Of a stretch of DNA of 64,000 nt, positions 1 through 13,996 are shown piece by piece. This DNA comes from Epichloe hybrida. Lineage: Eukaryota > Ascomycota > Sordariomycetes > Hypocreales > Clavicipitaceae. The DNA lies in contig JAFEKR010000027.1 in the NCBI GenBank assembly GCA_019022495.1, positions 409,501-473,500 on the forward strand, in the 5' to 3' direction. How positions within the stretch are numbered: position 1 is the first letter of the stretch; every line of letters begins with the position of its first letter. The notes below the pieces were generated by a model. The model was not told the origin of the DNA and searched no databases. It was given only the letters and a program-made list of their open reading frames with translations. Position numbers and translations under genes: made by a program.

Positions 1-149
1 GACAGGGCATTGGAGAGCACTGGGCCCCAGTCATAATTCCATTCTACGTTCAAGTGCCCAAAAAAAAAAAAACCCCCTCCAAATGCCAAGCAATGACGAA
101 TTCATCCCGATTCGCTCCAGGTAAAAAAAAAAAACCATCAAAACCAAAC

Positions 150-829
150 TCAAGCGCGCAACGCCCTCAATCTCTGCTGCAGCTGCTCGTCCTCCTCAGT
201 CGACACGTCATTCCTGTTCTGGGGCTCCGGATCCGCAGGCGTCGCCTGGTTCAGCTGCTGCTTCAGCTCGATGCCCGCATCATCCGCCAGCTTGCCGAGC
301 AGTTCGTGGACAGCATCCTCGGGGACCTGCGCCGAGGTCGATTGCGCAAACGCATCCTGGTAGATGGAGTTTGTCATGGCGTACTCCTCATTCTGCTCCT
401 TGAACTGCTCGAGGACGCCGAGGCTCTGTGCGAGACAGCAATGTCAGCCGGGGGGGGGGGGGGGGAGGAGAGCAGTGTACCTACCTTTGCCGGCGTGGCA
501 TTCTTCTGCGCGACATTCATAACCTTTGAGCTCTGCGCCATCATGTGCGTCATGCGGTTCATCGAGTTGTTGGCCTGGATCTGGGCGGCGCCCAGCTCCG
601 CCATGTCGGCGACCTGGTCCATCTGCGAGGCGAGCGCCTGCTTGGTGAGCAGCATCTTGGCCTTTTGATAGGCCTTTTGGGTCTCGCCCTTTTTGAGGAG
701 GTCCTGGATCTGCTTCTTGAGGATGGGGTCCTGCTTGGCGGCCTTTTGGGCCTCGCGGCGGGCCTGCTTGGCTTGGAAGCGCGCCTGGAACTCGACTTGC
801 ATGTCGCGGGCGAGGGCGCGGTTGGACAT
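150..829 (-). CDS. did2: ESCRT-III subunit, Did2/Vps46/CHMP1-like
   Basis: Two exons, 829-485 and 425-150, join in phase 0 across a 59-nt intron (GTAGGT..CACAG) to give 206 aa. The N-terminal half is a basic, Lys/Gln/Ala-rich helical core typical of Snf7-family proteins. The C-terminal half is acidic and ends in EDEQLQQRLRALRA, which fits the MIM1 motif (D/E)xxLxxRLxxLR that binds the MIT domain of Vps4. This tail and the length (about 200 aa) point to CHMP1/Did2 rather than Vps24 or Snf7. In that family the protein acts at the endosome, recruiting Vps4 to disassemble ESCRT-III during multivesicular-body sorting. The intron holds an unusual run of about 16 C on the coding strand (451-466). 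The ATG at 829 is the first in frame. The transposon island begins about 370 bp upstream of this start. The Did2 assignment comes from motif recognition; another Snf7 paralogue is the alternative. Confidence 0.78.
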
Positions 830-1199
830 TGTTGGTGATGTTTGAATCGTCGCGGTCGGGGGTGGTAAGGGGGTGGGTGTGGTCGAGGATTGCGAAAGGA
901 AGTGGAAGGCGACGAAGGGGCGTTGTTGGTTTGTTCTTGTTTCGGCCTGGCCGCGCGCTGTTTTGTCATGTGAGTGGAGACGACACGAGGCAACCCCTCC
1001 GTGTCGGCGACAACCACATTACCTGTGTTTAGCATACCAGGCTCTTGTCGGCCGACCCACGTCTCCGTCGCGCCCTGAAGGATTTTATCATATTGAGGCA
1101 GAGATCGCCACAGGTACGCACATCGTTGAACCTGGAGTCCCAAAGACTCCGGACACAAAAAAGAAAATGCCCGTCCTGTCCCAGAGATATCGCCACCCG
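830..1199. other. Upstream region of did2, left flank of the island
   Basis: Normal-GC sequence between the did2 start and the left terminal repeat of the island. It presumably holds the did2 promoter and 5' UTR. I see no convincing gene; open frames here lack introns or recognisable motifs. The sharp change to AT-rich RIP-mutated DNA comes just after 1236. Confidence 0.6.
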
Positions 1200-1202
1200 T
1201 AA

Positions 1203-1236
1203 GGGCCTGATCCACGAGCCGGTGCAAACTTTGCAC
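1203..1236 (+). repeat. Left terminal inverted repeat of the Harbinger-like element
   Basis: It pairs with 44576-44609 in inverted orientation at 33 of 34 positions. Its inner end contains the near-perfect palindrome GTGCAAAGTTTGCAC. The target duplication TAA lies immediately outside at 1200-1202. Confidence 0.88.
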
Positions 1237-1577
1237 GAGTGCAAAATGCACATAAGCGGACGCGCTAGCTATTTTTATTAGCTAAGATCTATAGAAATTT
1301 ATAGAACTTTATCTAAATTACATAAACACTATAACTACCCTTATTTATAATATATCTTTTTAACTAAGGCTATATAAATACTTATAATAGGCTTAAATAC
1401 TAAGAAAAAAGCAAATTCTACTATTTTCTAGGTATAAACTATATACTTTATGTTATACCTAGGTAAAGTTTACACTAGTATAAAGTTTATACTTAGCTAT
1501 AAGCTATAATAACGTTTCTAGGGGTCTATAACCTCTTAATTAATTAATTTATTATAGATAAAGACGCTAATAATAAC
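1237..1577. other. AT-rich Harbinger interior, left part
   Basis: RIP-mutated sequence between the left terminal repeat and the Copia-1 insertion. It contains short palindromes such as the CTAGGTATA/TATACCTAG pair near 1430-1465. No gene is readable. The last five bases, ATAAC (1573-1577), are the target duplication of Copia-1. Confidence 0.6.
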
Positions 1578-1873
1578 TGTTAGTATCTATAGGATACCAT
1601 TGACCTACGCGTAGGGTTTTCGGGGTGGACTAAAGTGCACGTAATTATTATATATTCTAGTCTATCTCCGCAAGTAAAAGAGAGATTAAATAAAAGCAAA
1701 GAGAGTACGCTATTTATTATAGGAAAAGGGGCCTTAATTAGGGTTATTAGCAAAGAGGCTATATATGCTAACGCTAATTATAGCGCGGTTAGGCTAGATA
1801 TATGGGTCCGTGATGCAATGCGCCTAGCTAATCAAAGGCGCGTAGCCTTATTAATATTATGCTTATTCTAATA
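1578..1873 (-). repeat. Copia-1 3' LTR
   Basis: 296 bp, aligned without gaps to 22925-23220. Its outer (left) end keeps GC-rich bases such as the ACGCGTAGGG stretch, while the same bases in the other copy have decayed to A/T. Confidence 0.9.
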
Positions 1874-4800
1874 CTAGAAACTCTCTCTTTTTAATATAAC
1901 TATTAACATATAATATTAATAAGATAATTAAAAAAGAATTAATAAATAAGTAAGATTAAATAATCACGGATAATATTATAAGAAAAGAGTAGGGGAAAGG
2001 GGTGTAATAAAAGATAATATTTAATCTATAAGCTTATATAAGGATAAGTAGGCCTAATCTTAATACCTTCAACCTTATTAAATTAACATAAAAGCTATGA
2101 TTATATAACCTACCCTTCTATCCTAATAGTTACTTTATTACTTATAATAAACCTCTTAAATACCTTATTTAGTAATACCTTTATAAATATATTAGTAAGG
2201 TTATTATTTCTATTAATCCATCTAATCTCGCAGATCTCTTATTACTTATATAATTAATAAAGAGCTATAATATTAATCATAAGGTGCTTCTCTTTTATAG
2301 TATTAAGCTTAATAAGGTATTTATACAAAGAGTATAAATTAGTATAAATAATAATAGGAATCATAGGGAGGTTTAATTAGTGTGTGATTAACCTAAGCAT
2401 TATTAAGATTACATAAGCTATATTAGCACTAGTAACCATACTATAGATCTTAGAGGTAAGTACACTTCTTATAACTCTCTTACTCTTAGTAAAGCTATAG
2501 TGTATAATATTACCTTAGATTATAAAGGTGCCTTCTTTTTAGACTTTACTAGCTAGGATAAGTATATAGCCTAGTTAAGAAGTAAGGTCTTAGTTATTAG
2601 TAAATAATTTATCTATAAATATAAAAAGTTTTACCTTCTTAAGATTAAATAGTATAAACCTTAATCCTTAGTCTAGATTATTAATTTGCTATTAAATTTA
2701 TTAATTTAAGTTCTTTATATCTTAGGATAATAGGTCTTAGTATTATATAGTAATAGAGAGGTTAAAATAAGCTTTAGGCTAGCAGATTAAGGTAATATAT
2801 GTGCCTTAAGCTTATTATTCTATGTACGCCTGTTTTAAATTAGTTAGCAGGATTAATTAAAGCTTTCTAATCTAGCCTTTTTACCTTAGCGTAATTATAT
2901 TACTTTTAAGAGTAATAATACTACTATTAAAGGTTAGTAGGTTCTTTATAGAAAGGATTTACTTTAGTTTAGTAGTAAAAAAAGCGGCTTTTAATTAATC
3001 TTCCTCTTATTAAGAGAACTTATAGTTAGATAGTCTAATTATATTATTAGTTTACATCCCTATATATATAAAGGTTAGGTTCTCCTTTATTATTATAAGC
3101 AGGTATAGGTTAAATATAGAGATTATTATTTAAAGCATTTCTCTATAGTAATAATAATACATTACCTACTAGTAGGTGCTAGCTTCTATAATACTATATA
3201 GAGGCTTAATTACTTATATTATTATGCCTATAGGGTATAGGTAATAGATTTAGATAGGGATTTAGGCTAGGATTATATAACTAAGAAGCGTTTGTGCTTA
3301 TATATAGGCCTATATAATGTTACAAAGCTAGAGGATAAGGCCTAGTAATAATAACGCAGGTGCTATTACAAGGATTAATTACTAGCTAGCTTATTAGATT
3401 ATTAGGGCCTGTATAAGAATTGCTAGCTTCTCTTCATCGCCATAGCCTTAGATCACAAGCCTTAACTTCTTATATAGATCCGTTATCTTACCCTTTACCT
3501 TATTAATAATACAGGAATTAAAAATTTAAGTTTTACTATACTCTCTTTTATTATACTTAATAAATTTAAACATACCTTATTTAATTAAAGTATTAATTTC
3601 AGCTTTAGTAGACTACTTAAAGGGTTTACTAAGGGTCTTAATAATTCCTTCCTTATGTAATTAGATTATAAGCTTAAGATTAGAGCTTTCCTTAGCTAAT
3701 AGAAAGATATTAGTCTTGTCTTTTATTTAATTTACGTAATTAACATTAGATATAATAATAGGAGGGTTCTTTTAGGGTCTTCTAGGTCCTTGCCTTAGGG
3801 GATTAATAGGAGGGGTAGTTATAGGCTATAAAGAGGTATCTTAGTCCTTTACGCTCTTAAGAGATCTCTCTTTATTAGGATTTTTATAAAAAGGCCTAAT
3901 AGAGGTTAATCTAAAGGCCTTAGGGCCTTAAGGGAGCTTAAGAGTGTAAGTCTTGCCTTCTATAGCTAATAGCTTATAGGGGCCTTTTTATCCTTTACCT
4001 TCACACTACACACACATAAGCAATCCTAGCGGGAGGTTAATAGTCGCAGAGGTATTAGGACTATTCCTTATAGTAAGGGTATTACTAACCTTCTATTAGG
4101 CATAAATACGCTTAACTTCCTTTATTACTAGTTAGATTATAAGGGCTTATTACGTAATATCTAGTAATAGAGGTAATTCCTTAACTATATAAGGATACGC
4201 GCTGAAAACAAGGACTATTAGCATAAGACTATTTAATCCTATGGTATTATTCATAGCTTTAACTGCCATTTGCAATGCTATGGGCTCTGGCGTTATTAGG
4301 CATTCTTATCTAATAATATCATAGGCTCTTTAGAGCAGCCTATGATATTATTTAACCTTACTAATACTATAGTAAGCCTTAATAAGGATATCTTTAATCT
4401 TAATTACTATTAATAATATAAGCTACTTAAATTCCTTACCTCTAAAGGTTATTCTAGCGTTTATAATAATTAAATCTAGGGGGCCTAGATAGATATTAAT
4501 CTAGCAAAGATAAAGTGCTTCCTACGTGGTCTTTATAGAGATATCCCTAATAAATCTAGCTATATTAAAGGATATAGCCGTATTAATAACTCATAGAATA
4601 GGGCGGTTACCGTTAATATACATAATATCTATAATAATTTTATAATTATAAGCACATTTATTCTAAAGGGTGAATTTAAATTAATATAGGCTATCCGCGT
4701 GTAATTAGTATTACTAGCAAACCTTAGTTAGTTTCTTAATAGCTTTAAACTTAACCTTATACCCTAATTTATATAGTAAATTATAAAGGCATTAAACTAA

Positions 4801-7157
4801 AGGGTATCTAAAGCATTAATATAATTAACAAAGCTTAATCTCTATAAGATAACTCTAAGTAATACTTTCTTCTTTATTAAGAAGCATCTACGCGTGCACC
4901 TATTTATATATAATAGGAACCTTAATATTCCCTTACTATAGAACATTCTTTAATATATAAAAATCAATCTTTAGGCAGGTTATATTATTAAGGCATAAGA
5001 GAAAGGGAGTGTTTATAGGGATTACCTAAAAGAGAATAATTCTAAACAGAGTTAGCACTTTAATTAATCTAAGTGCCTTAATTAGCTCCCTAGGGCTAAA
5101 TTTAATCTTTACTTTCCTAGCATCTAACCTATTAAGCGTAATAGTTAGTATTATACTTTATAAAGCTAAGAATTAAGGGTAGCCTACTAATAAACATCCC
5201 GCGGTACCTATATTAGCTATAATACCTTTAAAGGTTCTAGATAAATATTATCCTTTAAGTGTAAACATGCTTAGTGCCTTATCTAGTTCCTAAAGATTAA
5301 ATAAATCCTTCTTAGCTAGAGCATAAATTATTATATAACTAGCAAGAATCTTAGTGGTTACATAGCTATTATAGGTAGTCCTATGTATAAAGAAGCTTAT
5401 GGGCACTTAGCTATTATTATCTTCTTTACTAAAACCAAGTTCTATTAGGTATTAGTTAATATTATTGTCTTTAGCTAATTTAGAATTATCATTACCTTTA
5501 TACTATATTAGGAACATATTATATAAAAAAGCTATTAAGTCTATGCGGGAATAATTCTTAAAGTGTTAGAATACCTTCTTCTAGTCCTTATCTAAGTGCT
5601 TAGTTAACTAATAACTTTCTTTACTATATATATAACACTTTTTTAAGCAGTAAGGCTTACTCTTTAATATAGATTAACTATATTAGGCTTCCTTACCTTT
5701 CCTATTATACCTATAGTTAGTCTAAAAGTGTTCCTTAGTGCTAGCTTCTATAGGGAACTACTATTAATTAATTAAAGCTTTGGATTTACTAATTAACATC
5801 CTTATCTATTTATAAAAGTATTAGAGGTTAATAGGAGGATTAATAATATAGGCCCTATATTCTAGGATTCCTTTATAGGCATTTAGAATTTAACTACAGA
5901 GGTCTAATTCTAACTAGGATCTATAAGGATTTGCCCTTTAGAGATTTAAAAGCTTTATTATAAGGTCTTTAAAGTATTTAATCTTTAACTTATTAGGGTT
6001 CTCTTAGATAATTATAAGTAGTTATAACTTTCCTTATAATAAATAGTTTTTCTAATATATATTATTTATCTTAAACTTCTACCTAATTCTATAGATAAGA
6101 GTTAGGAAATCTTAGGGGTCTCCTTAGCCTAAAAGGTTCTCTAGAAAGTACTAAAAAAGTCTTCCTTTTAGTATAAACTTAAAACTATAGCCTAACTATT
6201 CTTATATAATTCCTAGTATCTTATACTTCCTTTAATAGGTTAAGAGCTTAATATTAAGAATATTATACTCCTTAGCGCTATACTTAATACTCTTATTATT
6301 ATAGAACTTATTAAGATTAAGTAGTTACTTTAATAAGGGTTAGCTTATCTCTTAAGGGGGAATAGGGATAATTAAATCTTATAGAAGGGGTGCTATAGTT
6401 CTAGACTTTAGAGGGGGATTATAATACCTTACTATAGGAAGGGAAGTAAGGGGTATCTAGGCTTATAGTTAAGGGCTTATAATAGGGGGATTACCTTTAT
6501 TATTACACCTTTACCTTATACTTAGTATACTTAGGGATTAGTATAATAGAATTTAGGAATAGAATAGGAGTAATTATAGTAGCTAAGGGGATTAGGGATA
6601 TTATAAAGTAATTAGTTATTTTATTTAATCTCTAAAAGAAGGGATACTAATAGGGAGAAGGTCTTTATAGAAGTCTTTCTTTACTATTTGCCTCTTAAAG
6701 AGGGAATACTTCCTAGTAACTTCCTATATTTCTCCTTCTTTCTAATTATAAAATCTATTATAGTTAATAATATCTTTAAGCAAGACTATTATCTTATAGT
6801 AACTCTATAGGTCTATATAGATATTACTAAAGAAAAGAAAGTCTTAAAGACTCTTTATAGCTTTAGGATTTGCTACTTAGAATATCTCTTAGTTTTATCC
6901 TCTAAAGTTATTATTAAAGATAGTAAATAGGGTTTATAGGTATAGGTTCTTATATTTATAGGTTACTTTCTTAATAAGAATCTAAGCTATAAGTTCTTTA
7001 GGGGTAGTATTTACTTTAAGATTAAATAATTCCTTATTCTCTAGTGCTTATTATATAATATACTAATATAAATTAAGGGAGATGTAGTTAAGGAGGTAAG
7101 ATATAACTTATAGGTTAACTTCTCTTCTAATATCTTTAGTAAGGAAAGTATATTTAT
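1874..7157 (-). pseudogene. Copia-1 pol remnant
   Basis: Internal region of Copia-1 up to the Gypsy-1 insertion, with dense stop codons from C-to-T change. The only stretch I can assign with confidence is the RNase H terminus near 2150-2260 (minus strand). The rest should hold reverse transcriptase and integrase by family order, but I could not read their core motifs safely. Confidence 0.6.
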
Positions 7158-7392
7158 TGTTAGGAACTGGCCTTATGGCTACTGCGTATAAGCGTTTAGA
7201 ATGAGAATATTATTCTTACAGAAGGAAAGGAGAACTCTACTAGTGTTATATAGTATCCGGATATATATCCCCTTGTATGTGGTCCGTGCGTAGTCTGCGT
7301 AAAGCCCTAACCCCTTTGCCTAGAGTGTATATACTTTCTAGAGCCTTTCTAGAGCTAGACTTAAACTAAGCTTATAGCTTAAGTCTATAATA
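7158..7392 (-). repeat. Gypsy-1 3' LTR
   Basis: 235 bp, 11 bp longer than its partner because of an extra segment near 7340-7360. It starts TGTTAGGAAC; the outer end keeps TG dinucleotides that became TA in the other LTR. Confidence 0.88.
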
Positions 7393-9699
7393 TACCCCTA
7401 TACTTATCCCCCCCTTCCTCCTCCTATAAAAAAGTAAGCGTATATTAATACTAGACTCCTATTACATAGCTACTATAGAAAAAACCTAGTAAGGTAATAT
7501 AGGTAGCCTAGCGGAGCTAGTAGGTTACTAGGTAGGGTTATATCTCTGCTACGTAAAGTAGAAAATTTTTTAGTATAGTAAGCGCCTTACCTTACTCTAG
7601 TCCTACCCCTAAAAACACTAGCTACCTCTTTTAAAACCCCCTATTACTAGCTATCTCCTTACCTTCTCCGCCCCCTTAACTTTACCCTAATCTTATATCC
7701 TATCTATTACTTACTAAACTTAAGCTTTACTTTAAGTAGCCCCCTTATTAGTAATTATCTAGCCCCTTATTATATAATATGCTACCCTTATCTACTCCTA
7801 GCCTTTATTTATAAATATAAATAACTTATACTCTAATTAGAGCTTAACTAATTTATTCTAAAATATAAATAACCTATCTCCTCTCTCTTAACTTTATATT
7901 CTTTTACCTCCCTATCCTTATAATTTCTTCTTTTTATACCCTTTCTAACCTTATTTATTAATTATCTTACTACCTCTAAGCTCCTTTCTTATATCTAGTC
8001 TGCTCTTTATTATAAGTAGTATTATCTCCCTCTCTAACTAACTTACTACTAGTATACCCCCTCCCCCTTCTCTACCCCCTCCTACCCTATCTAAGTATAC
8101 TTACCTTAGTAAGTATATTTTAAAAGGAGACTTTAATAATAAGAACCTCTTTAATAGTAAGGAGTATGATTTTCTATATAGTCCTTATGTAAATAATCTC
8201 TAAAATAAGGGTACCCTTAACTATACTCTAGGGCTAAACTAGGCCTATTACTATTATTAAGCTAGCTATTATATATACCTCTAGGAGAAGCACCTATATA
8301 GCATAGACCTAAAACTCTACTATGCCTTTAAATATCTTAAGAATCTTATATATATAGGAAAAGCTATTAAGACTCTAGCTATGCCATAGACTAGTAATAA
8401 TAAGGGGTAGTGCACTACCCTTATAAAAACTTTTATTTACTACTATAAATATTTTAATAGTATACTTACTACTGCTTATATTAATCTAGCTAAGGCCTAG
8501 CCCCTAGCCTTCTCCCTTATAGGTGTAGCCTACGCCTAAGGTGCCTCTAAGGCGTAGTAACTTATACTTACCTAGATAATGCTTACCTACTAAGGATATA
8601 ATAACCTAGCTACTAAATTCTTTTATAGTATAAGAACTATAAATAATAACTTAGCCTAGTCTATCTCCGCCTAGGAGGTAGGTAATACCTAAGTCTAATA
8701 AATAGCTAAAACTATTACAAAGCTAGCCTACACTATTGCTAAGGCCCGCCGCTAATGTAATAATAATAACAATACCCCCCCCCTATCCTGAATTATTTTA
8801 TATTATAGTAGAATTTTAGCGCTAGGTTATGCGTGTATTAGATAGAAATTAGGCGTCTTTTAGCTATCTTTAGTTAAATTAAAATGCACTCTTTTAGGGC
8901 TATTATTTATCTATATATTCCTCTATTATAATTTAAAATAGTTAAGTGCTTCTATATATGCTATGCTTTCTAATAGCTCCTAAGTTAGCTATATATAACC
9001 TCTTTATTTAACTAAGATATTCTAGTTTAAACCCTTACCTAGTGTGTTCTTAGCTATAAGGATTTTCTTTACCTAATACTCTATAAGATTATTATTAGTA
9101 TTTATTATAACTAGCTCTAGTAGTAGATATTTATTAGCTAGTCCTTAGCTTAGTAGCGGATTATCTACTGCACGCTAAATTAAGTTAATATAAAAGATAG
9201 GATATAGTCCCCTTAGGATATCTAACCTAACTATTAAGGGCGTAGGTACCTTAAGCACCTTATATTTAGCTATAACCTAATCTAACTTCTTATAGGGATA
9301 GTTTGTTTTAATATTACAAAGGCTAAGCTATATGTAGTCCCTAACCTAGAATTACTTCACTAGCCTATAACTAGTATTTGTGTTCTTCTACTATTATTAC
9401 TAGATAAAGGCTATTATAGCCTGTGTTAAATCCATACTATCTTTTAAATATTATAGAAAGGCTTAAGCCCTCCCCTTTACTAATATAGTAAATTACCCTA
9501 TAGGTAATAGGTCCTAAATTATAGCTATATTAAACCTATGGAGTGCTATATTTGCGCTTATCCTAGTTACTAATAAATCCCTATTATTTAATACTAGCTA
9601 GTAAGCTAGTAGGTGATCTAGCTATTTAAATTAGGAGAAAGATAGTATTACGCGTAGTATAGCTTATACTTCCTAGTTTACCCTTTCTATACCGCTATT

Positions 9700-11770
9700 T
9701 ATCTATAAGTAATACGTAGTGGAAAGTAGCTATTATATACTAACCCTATTATAAAGTTCTATTTAAAAATTACTTAGCTAGTCTAACCTATAATCTATAA
9801 TAATTTATATAAGGAATTCGTGGAAATACTACTAGTAGTGTTTAAATTGTTTTACGCACGCCCTAGCCTCTATTAATAATATTACTTCTAACTAGACATA
9901 CTTTAAGAGCCAATTAGTAATAACTATAAGGAACTATAGCTAATCCTATATTTCTACTAGAAGGTTAGTTATAAAGTTAATAAATATTTGTAACTAGTAC
10001 CTATTAGGGGGTGGAATAGGTTTTAGCAAGCCTTATTATAGTTACTAGCTTTTCTGCCCTTTATAGTAGTAATAGTTTTATATAAACTAGGCTATGTCCT
10101 GTGATATGCTATCCTAGTGGAAGTCTCTTTAAAGCGCCTTAAAGATTATATTTTAACCTAGGTGACCTAATAAGGGTAAGTCGTAAACACGCTATATTAA
10201 TGTCGTGGTTAATGGCTCTTACTTAGGGACCTATATCTGTCCTTAGAATTAGAGTAACCCCTTTACGCTAATCTAATAATTTATAATCTATTCTCTAGTG
10301 TTAGTAACGTCTAGAAACTTCCTAGCCCCTGCTACCACAGCGTCTATCTGTAACTTATACGCCTTATCCTAGGCTAAAGACTAATCCTATAGAGACTAAA
10401 GGTATTTATCTATAAACATTAACCTACTAGCAGGCAGGACCCTTAACTCTATTAGGCTACTATTAGAAACACTCCCCTCTACTACTATAATAGGTTTAAG
10501 GCAAATATATAGTTACCTCCCCTTAAGGGAAAACTTTATAGGACTAGTTACTAACTAGATAATTAGTGCCTTTACCCTTTCTATGCCTAGCCTCTCTAGA
10601 TAACGCTATAATAGCGTATCTAGTTATTTTGCTTAAGTACCTAGTCTATAATATAGATAGAAATTAAAGAGTGCTAGGGTCTTTGCCTACTAAGCTTAAC
10701 GTTTAGACATCTCCCTTAGCACTATAAAGTACTTAAGGTTCTTATAGTCTATTAGAATTATAAATAGTTTACTTATACCCTATAGCTTTGCTAACCACGC
10801 CTTAAGATAGGAGATAATTACTAGTAACTCCTTATTATAAATTATATAATTCCGCTAAGTAAGTTATAATTAAGCTAAATAGTAGGCTACTAGATGCAGA
10901 ATACTATTATTACTAAACTAGGAGAGACACCCCCCTAGGGCTGTTCTAGAGTAGTCCGCCTCCACTAACATGTCCCTTTTAGGATCCTACTAAGCTAGGA
11001 TTAGGTATAACATAAAAGCTAACTTTAATGCCTTAAAGGCCTTGTTACATACCTCCATCTAGTGGAATAGGACCCCCTTATTAAGTTAATTAGAGGACCT
11101 GTAATGTTTGAGAAATCTAGTATAAAGTTACAATAAAAGTTAGCAAACCCTAGAAAACCACAAACCCCCTAAACCCTAGTTAGTGCCTCCTAATCCTAAA
11201 TTACTATAATCTTTTCTTTATCTAGATGGATAGCTTTCCTTACCTAAATAATAAACCCTAAGTACTTAACCTCTTTAGTAGTAAAGATACATTTCCTAAT
11301 ATCTAGGTTTAGGCTAGCCTATTATAATCTAGCTAGTATACCGCGGACCTTTTACATATAGTCCCTCCTTAAACTGCCTAAGTAAATAAGTATATTATTA
11401 AGGTACGTAGTAATATAATTACTAAGTATCCTACTTAGCGCGCTATTAATATATTATTAGAAAGTTACTAGCGCGCCTGCTAACCTAAAGGGATATATAA
11501 GCTATTTAAACAAGCTAAACCTAGTCCGAAATGCGGTCTAGTGTTCCTTGCCTTTGGCGATATGTATGTAATGGAACGCTAATTATATATCTAGCTTTAT
11601 AAACTACTTTACCTCTAATAGTAACTATAGTGTTTCCTTTACTAATAGCAGGGGGTAATAGTCTTATTCTATGATTTTATTAAGCGCGTAATAGTCTATA
11701 CAAAACCTCTAGCTACCCCTAGGCTTCTTTATAAGTAGCACTAGGGCTGCTACTAATAAGGAGCTTACTT
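9700..11770 (-). pseudogene. Gypsy-1 pol remnant (RT, RNase H, integrase)
   Basis: Minus-strand reading gives a reverse transcriptase core with the RFCIDYYALN block, an RNase H block with DYKNLKYF (family DHKNLxYF) and an integrase segment with the LxVITxWLLK pattern. Stops and Gly/Arg losses are what C-to-T change in CpA would cause. No functional protein can be made. Confidence 0.8.
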
Positions 11771-13772
11771 AGATCTACCCCTTATCTATTAAGTCTATTA
11801 CTTACTTCCAGATCTTAAGCAGATATTCTTAGGGTATATTATATAAAGGTGCCTATAGTAGGTTAGGCTTGCTACTATTTACATTACGCTTTAGTTAAAT
11901 ATAGTAGTCTAACTTCCCTTAATATAGGGGTAGGGTGCTTGCCTTACTTTCTAGAAATAAGTCTTGAAAATCCTATAATACCTCTAGTAAGGAAGCAAGA
12001 AGCTCCCTCTCTATAGGTTCTAGGATTATATTAATTTGTAAGATTAATATAATCTCCTGTAGGCTTATAGCATATAGCTGGATGTTCTCCTTCTACCTAT
12101 GCGTATGTTATACTAAACCTGTAAAGGTTAAGCTAAGAATTAAAACCATGGGATAGTTGACTCTCCTATTAGCTATAGCCTATATATATAACCTATTTGC
12201 GGAGCTAACGTAAACTTACCGCCACGCTATATCTAGCTTAATTTTGTTCTGTTTTATCTATGGTATCCCTAGGATTAGTTACCTTGTTAATCCTAGGATT
12301 ATATATACTATAATTAGCATCTCCTATCTGTCTAAATCTAGTTAAAACTAAACTATATATAATATATATAATTATTTCTCCTAACTCTCCTTTCCCCCTT
12401 ATTTTACACTAATAGTAGTATGAACTAACCTCTTAGTTAGAAGAGGGAGGTGTTTTAATTAAAGCTTTTAAACTAGGTATTTACTTATAGTAGTGTAGTA
12501 GTTATAACCTATGTTAACCTAAGTATTTATAAAGGTAGTCTTATTAATTAATATAGGAACTAAGAAGGGGCTTAAATCTATATTACTCTAGATCTCCTTG
12601 TAGTCCCTGCTGGTGATAACTATGTGCTATAAAGCCCTTGTATGCCTCTTCCCTATGTCCCTTATTAAATAACTTAATAATAGGGTTACTCTTTTTCTAA
12701 CTAGTCTATGGATTTATTATCTAAGTTAATAGCAGGTGTCTCTTTAGTGTTATAAGTGTTTATAGAAGACTTTATCTAAGGATAGATAGTAGGATGTAGT
12801 AAGTATACTATAGTAAAATACTTAGAGGAGTTATATTATAAGCATTAACCCTTATTATAGTGTGTGTTAAGCATGTCCTAGGTAACCTACTTAGCCTATT
12901 TGCTACCTCTCTTATTACCTAACTTATAGTAACCTGCGGACTTTCTGGAATTTTATTAGGTCCCTAATGTACCCATGGAGTGGATATCTGTTATTAGTGT
13001 GTCCTTATCCTATGTCTTAGCCTTGTTGTGCCTAGGCGCTGTATTGCCCTGTTTCTGTGTGTGGTGTTTTTTCTCTAGTTGGTAGGACTTGATATCTAGC
13101 GTAATGCTTTAATAGTGGGCTGTTGCTGCTATGTAGTTAGCCTAGGGAATGTCTTGCCTAATATTATAGTCCCTTATTTGCTTGTTAAGTGCTGTGTGTA
13201 ACTTAGATAACTTTACTAAGTTTGCCTACCTAAGCCCCCTAGCTAAAGCTAACTTCTATTTAAAGCAAATGTAGAAGTTGCTAAACCTCTTGTTTTGTTG
13301 TTATATTAACTAGTTAAGTTTTGTAATAGCTATTTCCTGTTAGTAAGGGTTGTTAAATATCTCCCCTAGGTAATTAAGAAGCTAAGATAAATAAAAGTTC
13401 TTAAGGTAACCTTTCTTAAAGAAGGGTGTGACTTATGCTTAGACCTTAGCTAATAGGTTTTAGTAAATAAAACACTACTAATCCTAATTGCTACTAATAA
13501 ACCCCCTGTCTACTAGTAGTTTATATGTTATAAGGCCCTTCTAGGCTGTAAATAGGACCCTATTACTATTAAAAGGGGGACTTGTTAGTAAGGGTTTTTG
13601 CTTAATCTAGGTTAGTGTAGGTGCTGCATTTTACATATAAGCTAAGTACTAGATCTACTCCGCTTGCTGTTTTACTTGTTATTGTAAGCGTGTTAACTTG
13701 TTATTGCTTATTGTATCTAGTGGTAATGGCGTATTTGTGGGCTAGGTTATTTCTATGGTGAAGAATAATATA

Positions 13773-13996
13773 TATTAGGAACTAGCCTTATAGCTACTAC
13801 ATATAAGCGTTTAGAATAAGAATATTATTCTTATAGAAGGAAAGGAGAACTCTACTAGTGTTACATAGCATCCGGATATATATCCCCTTGTGTGTGGTCT
13901 GTGCGTGGTTTGTGTAAAGCCCTAACCCCTTTGCCTAGAGTGCGCATACTTTCCGGAGCCGGACTTGACCCGAGCTCATAGCTCGAGTCCATAACA
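13773..13996 (-). repeat. Gypsy-1 5' LTR
   Basis: 224 bp partner of 7158-7392. Its outer end (about 13940-13996) keeps a GC-rich stretch ending ATAACA, while the inner end is decayed (TATTAGG instead of TGTTAGG). Confidence 0.88.

Larger units (their letters stand above)
7158..13996 (-). mobile_element. Gypsy-1, LTR retrotransposon
   Basis: LTRs 7158-7392 and 13773-13996 bound an element of 6.84 kb with the perfect target duplication TTTAT (7153-7157 and 13997-14001). It sits inside Copia-1. Minus-strand translation shows, in order, reverse transcriptase (near 11640-11760, IKKPRGSxRFCIDYYALN), RNase H (near 10727-10760, DYKNLKYF) and integrase core (near 9760-9990, FLIVITNWLLKYV). This order, RT-RNaseH-integrase, is that of Gypsy/Ty3. 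All domains are broken by RIP stops, so the copy is dead. The roughly 1.3 kb between 7393 and 8760 shows no readable domain. Confidence 0.88.

Noticed and set aside
829..1281. Possible gene fragment shared by both island edges (QSLHRLVDQ in both flanks)
   Set aside because: The shared peptide is only the translation of the 34-bp terminal inverted repeat; sequence outside it does not match.
1635..1871. Open frame of 78 codons on the plus strand
   Set aside because: It lies entirely in the Copia-1 3' LTR and is an accident of low stop density in one frame.
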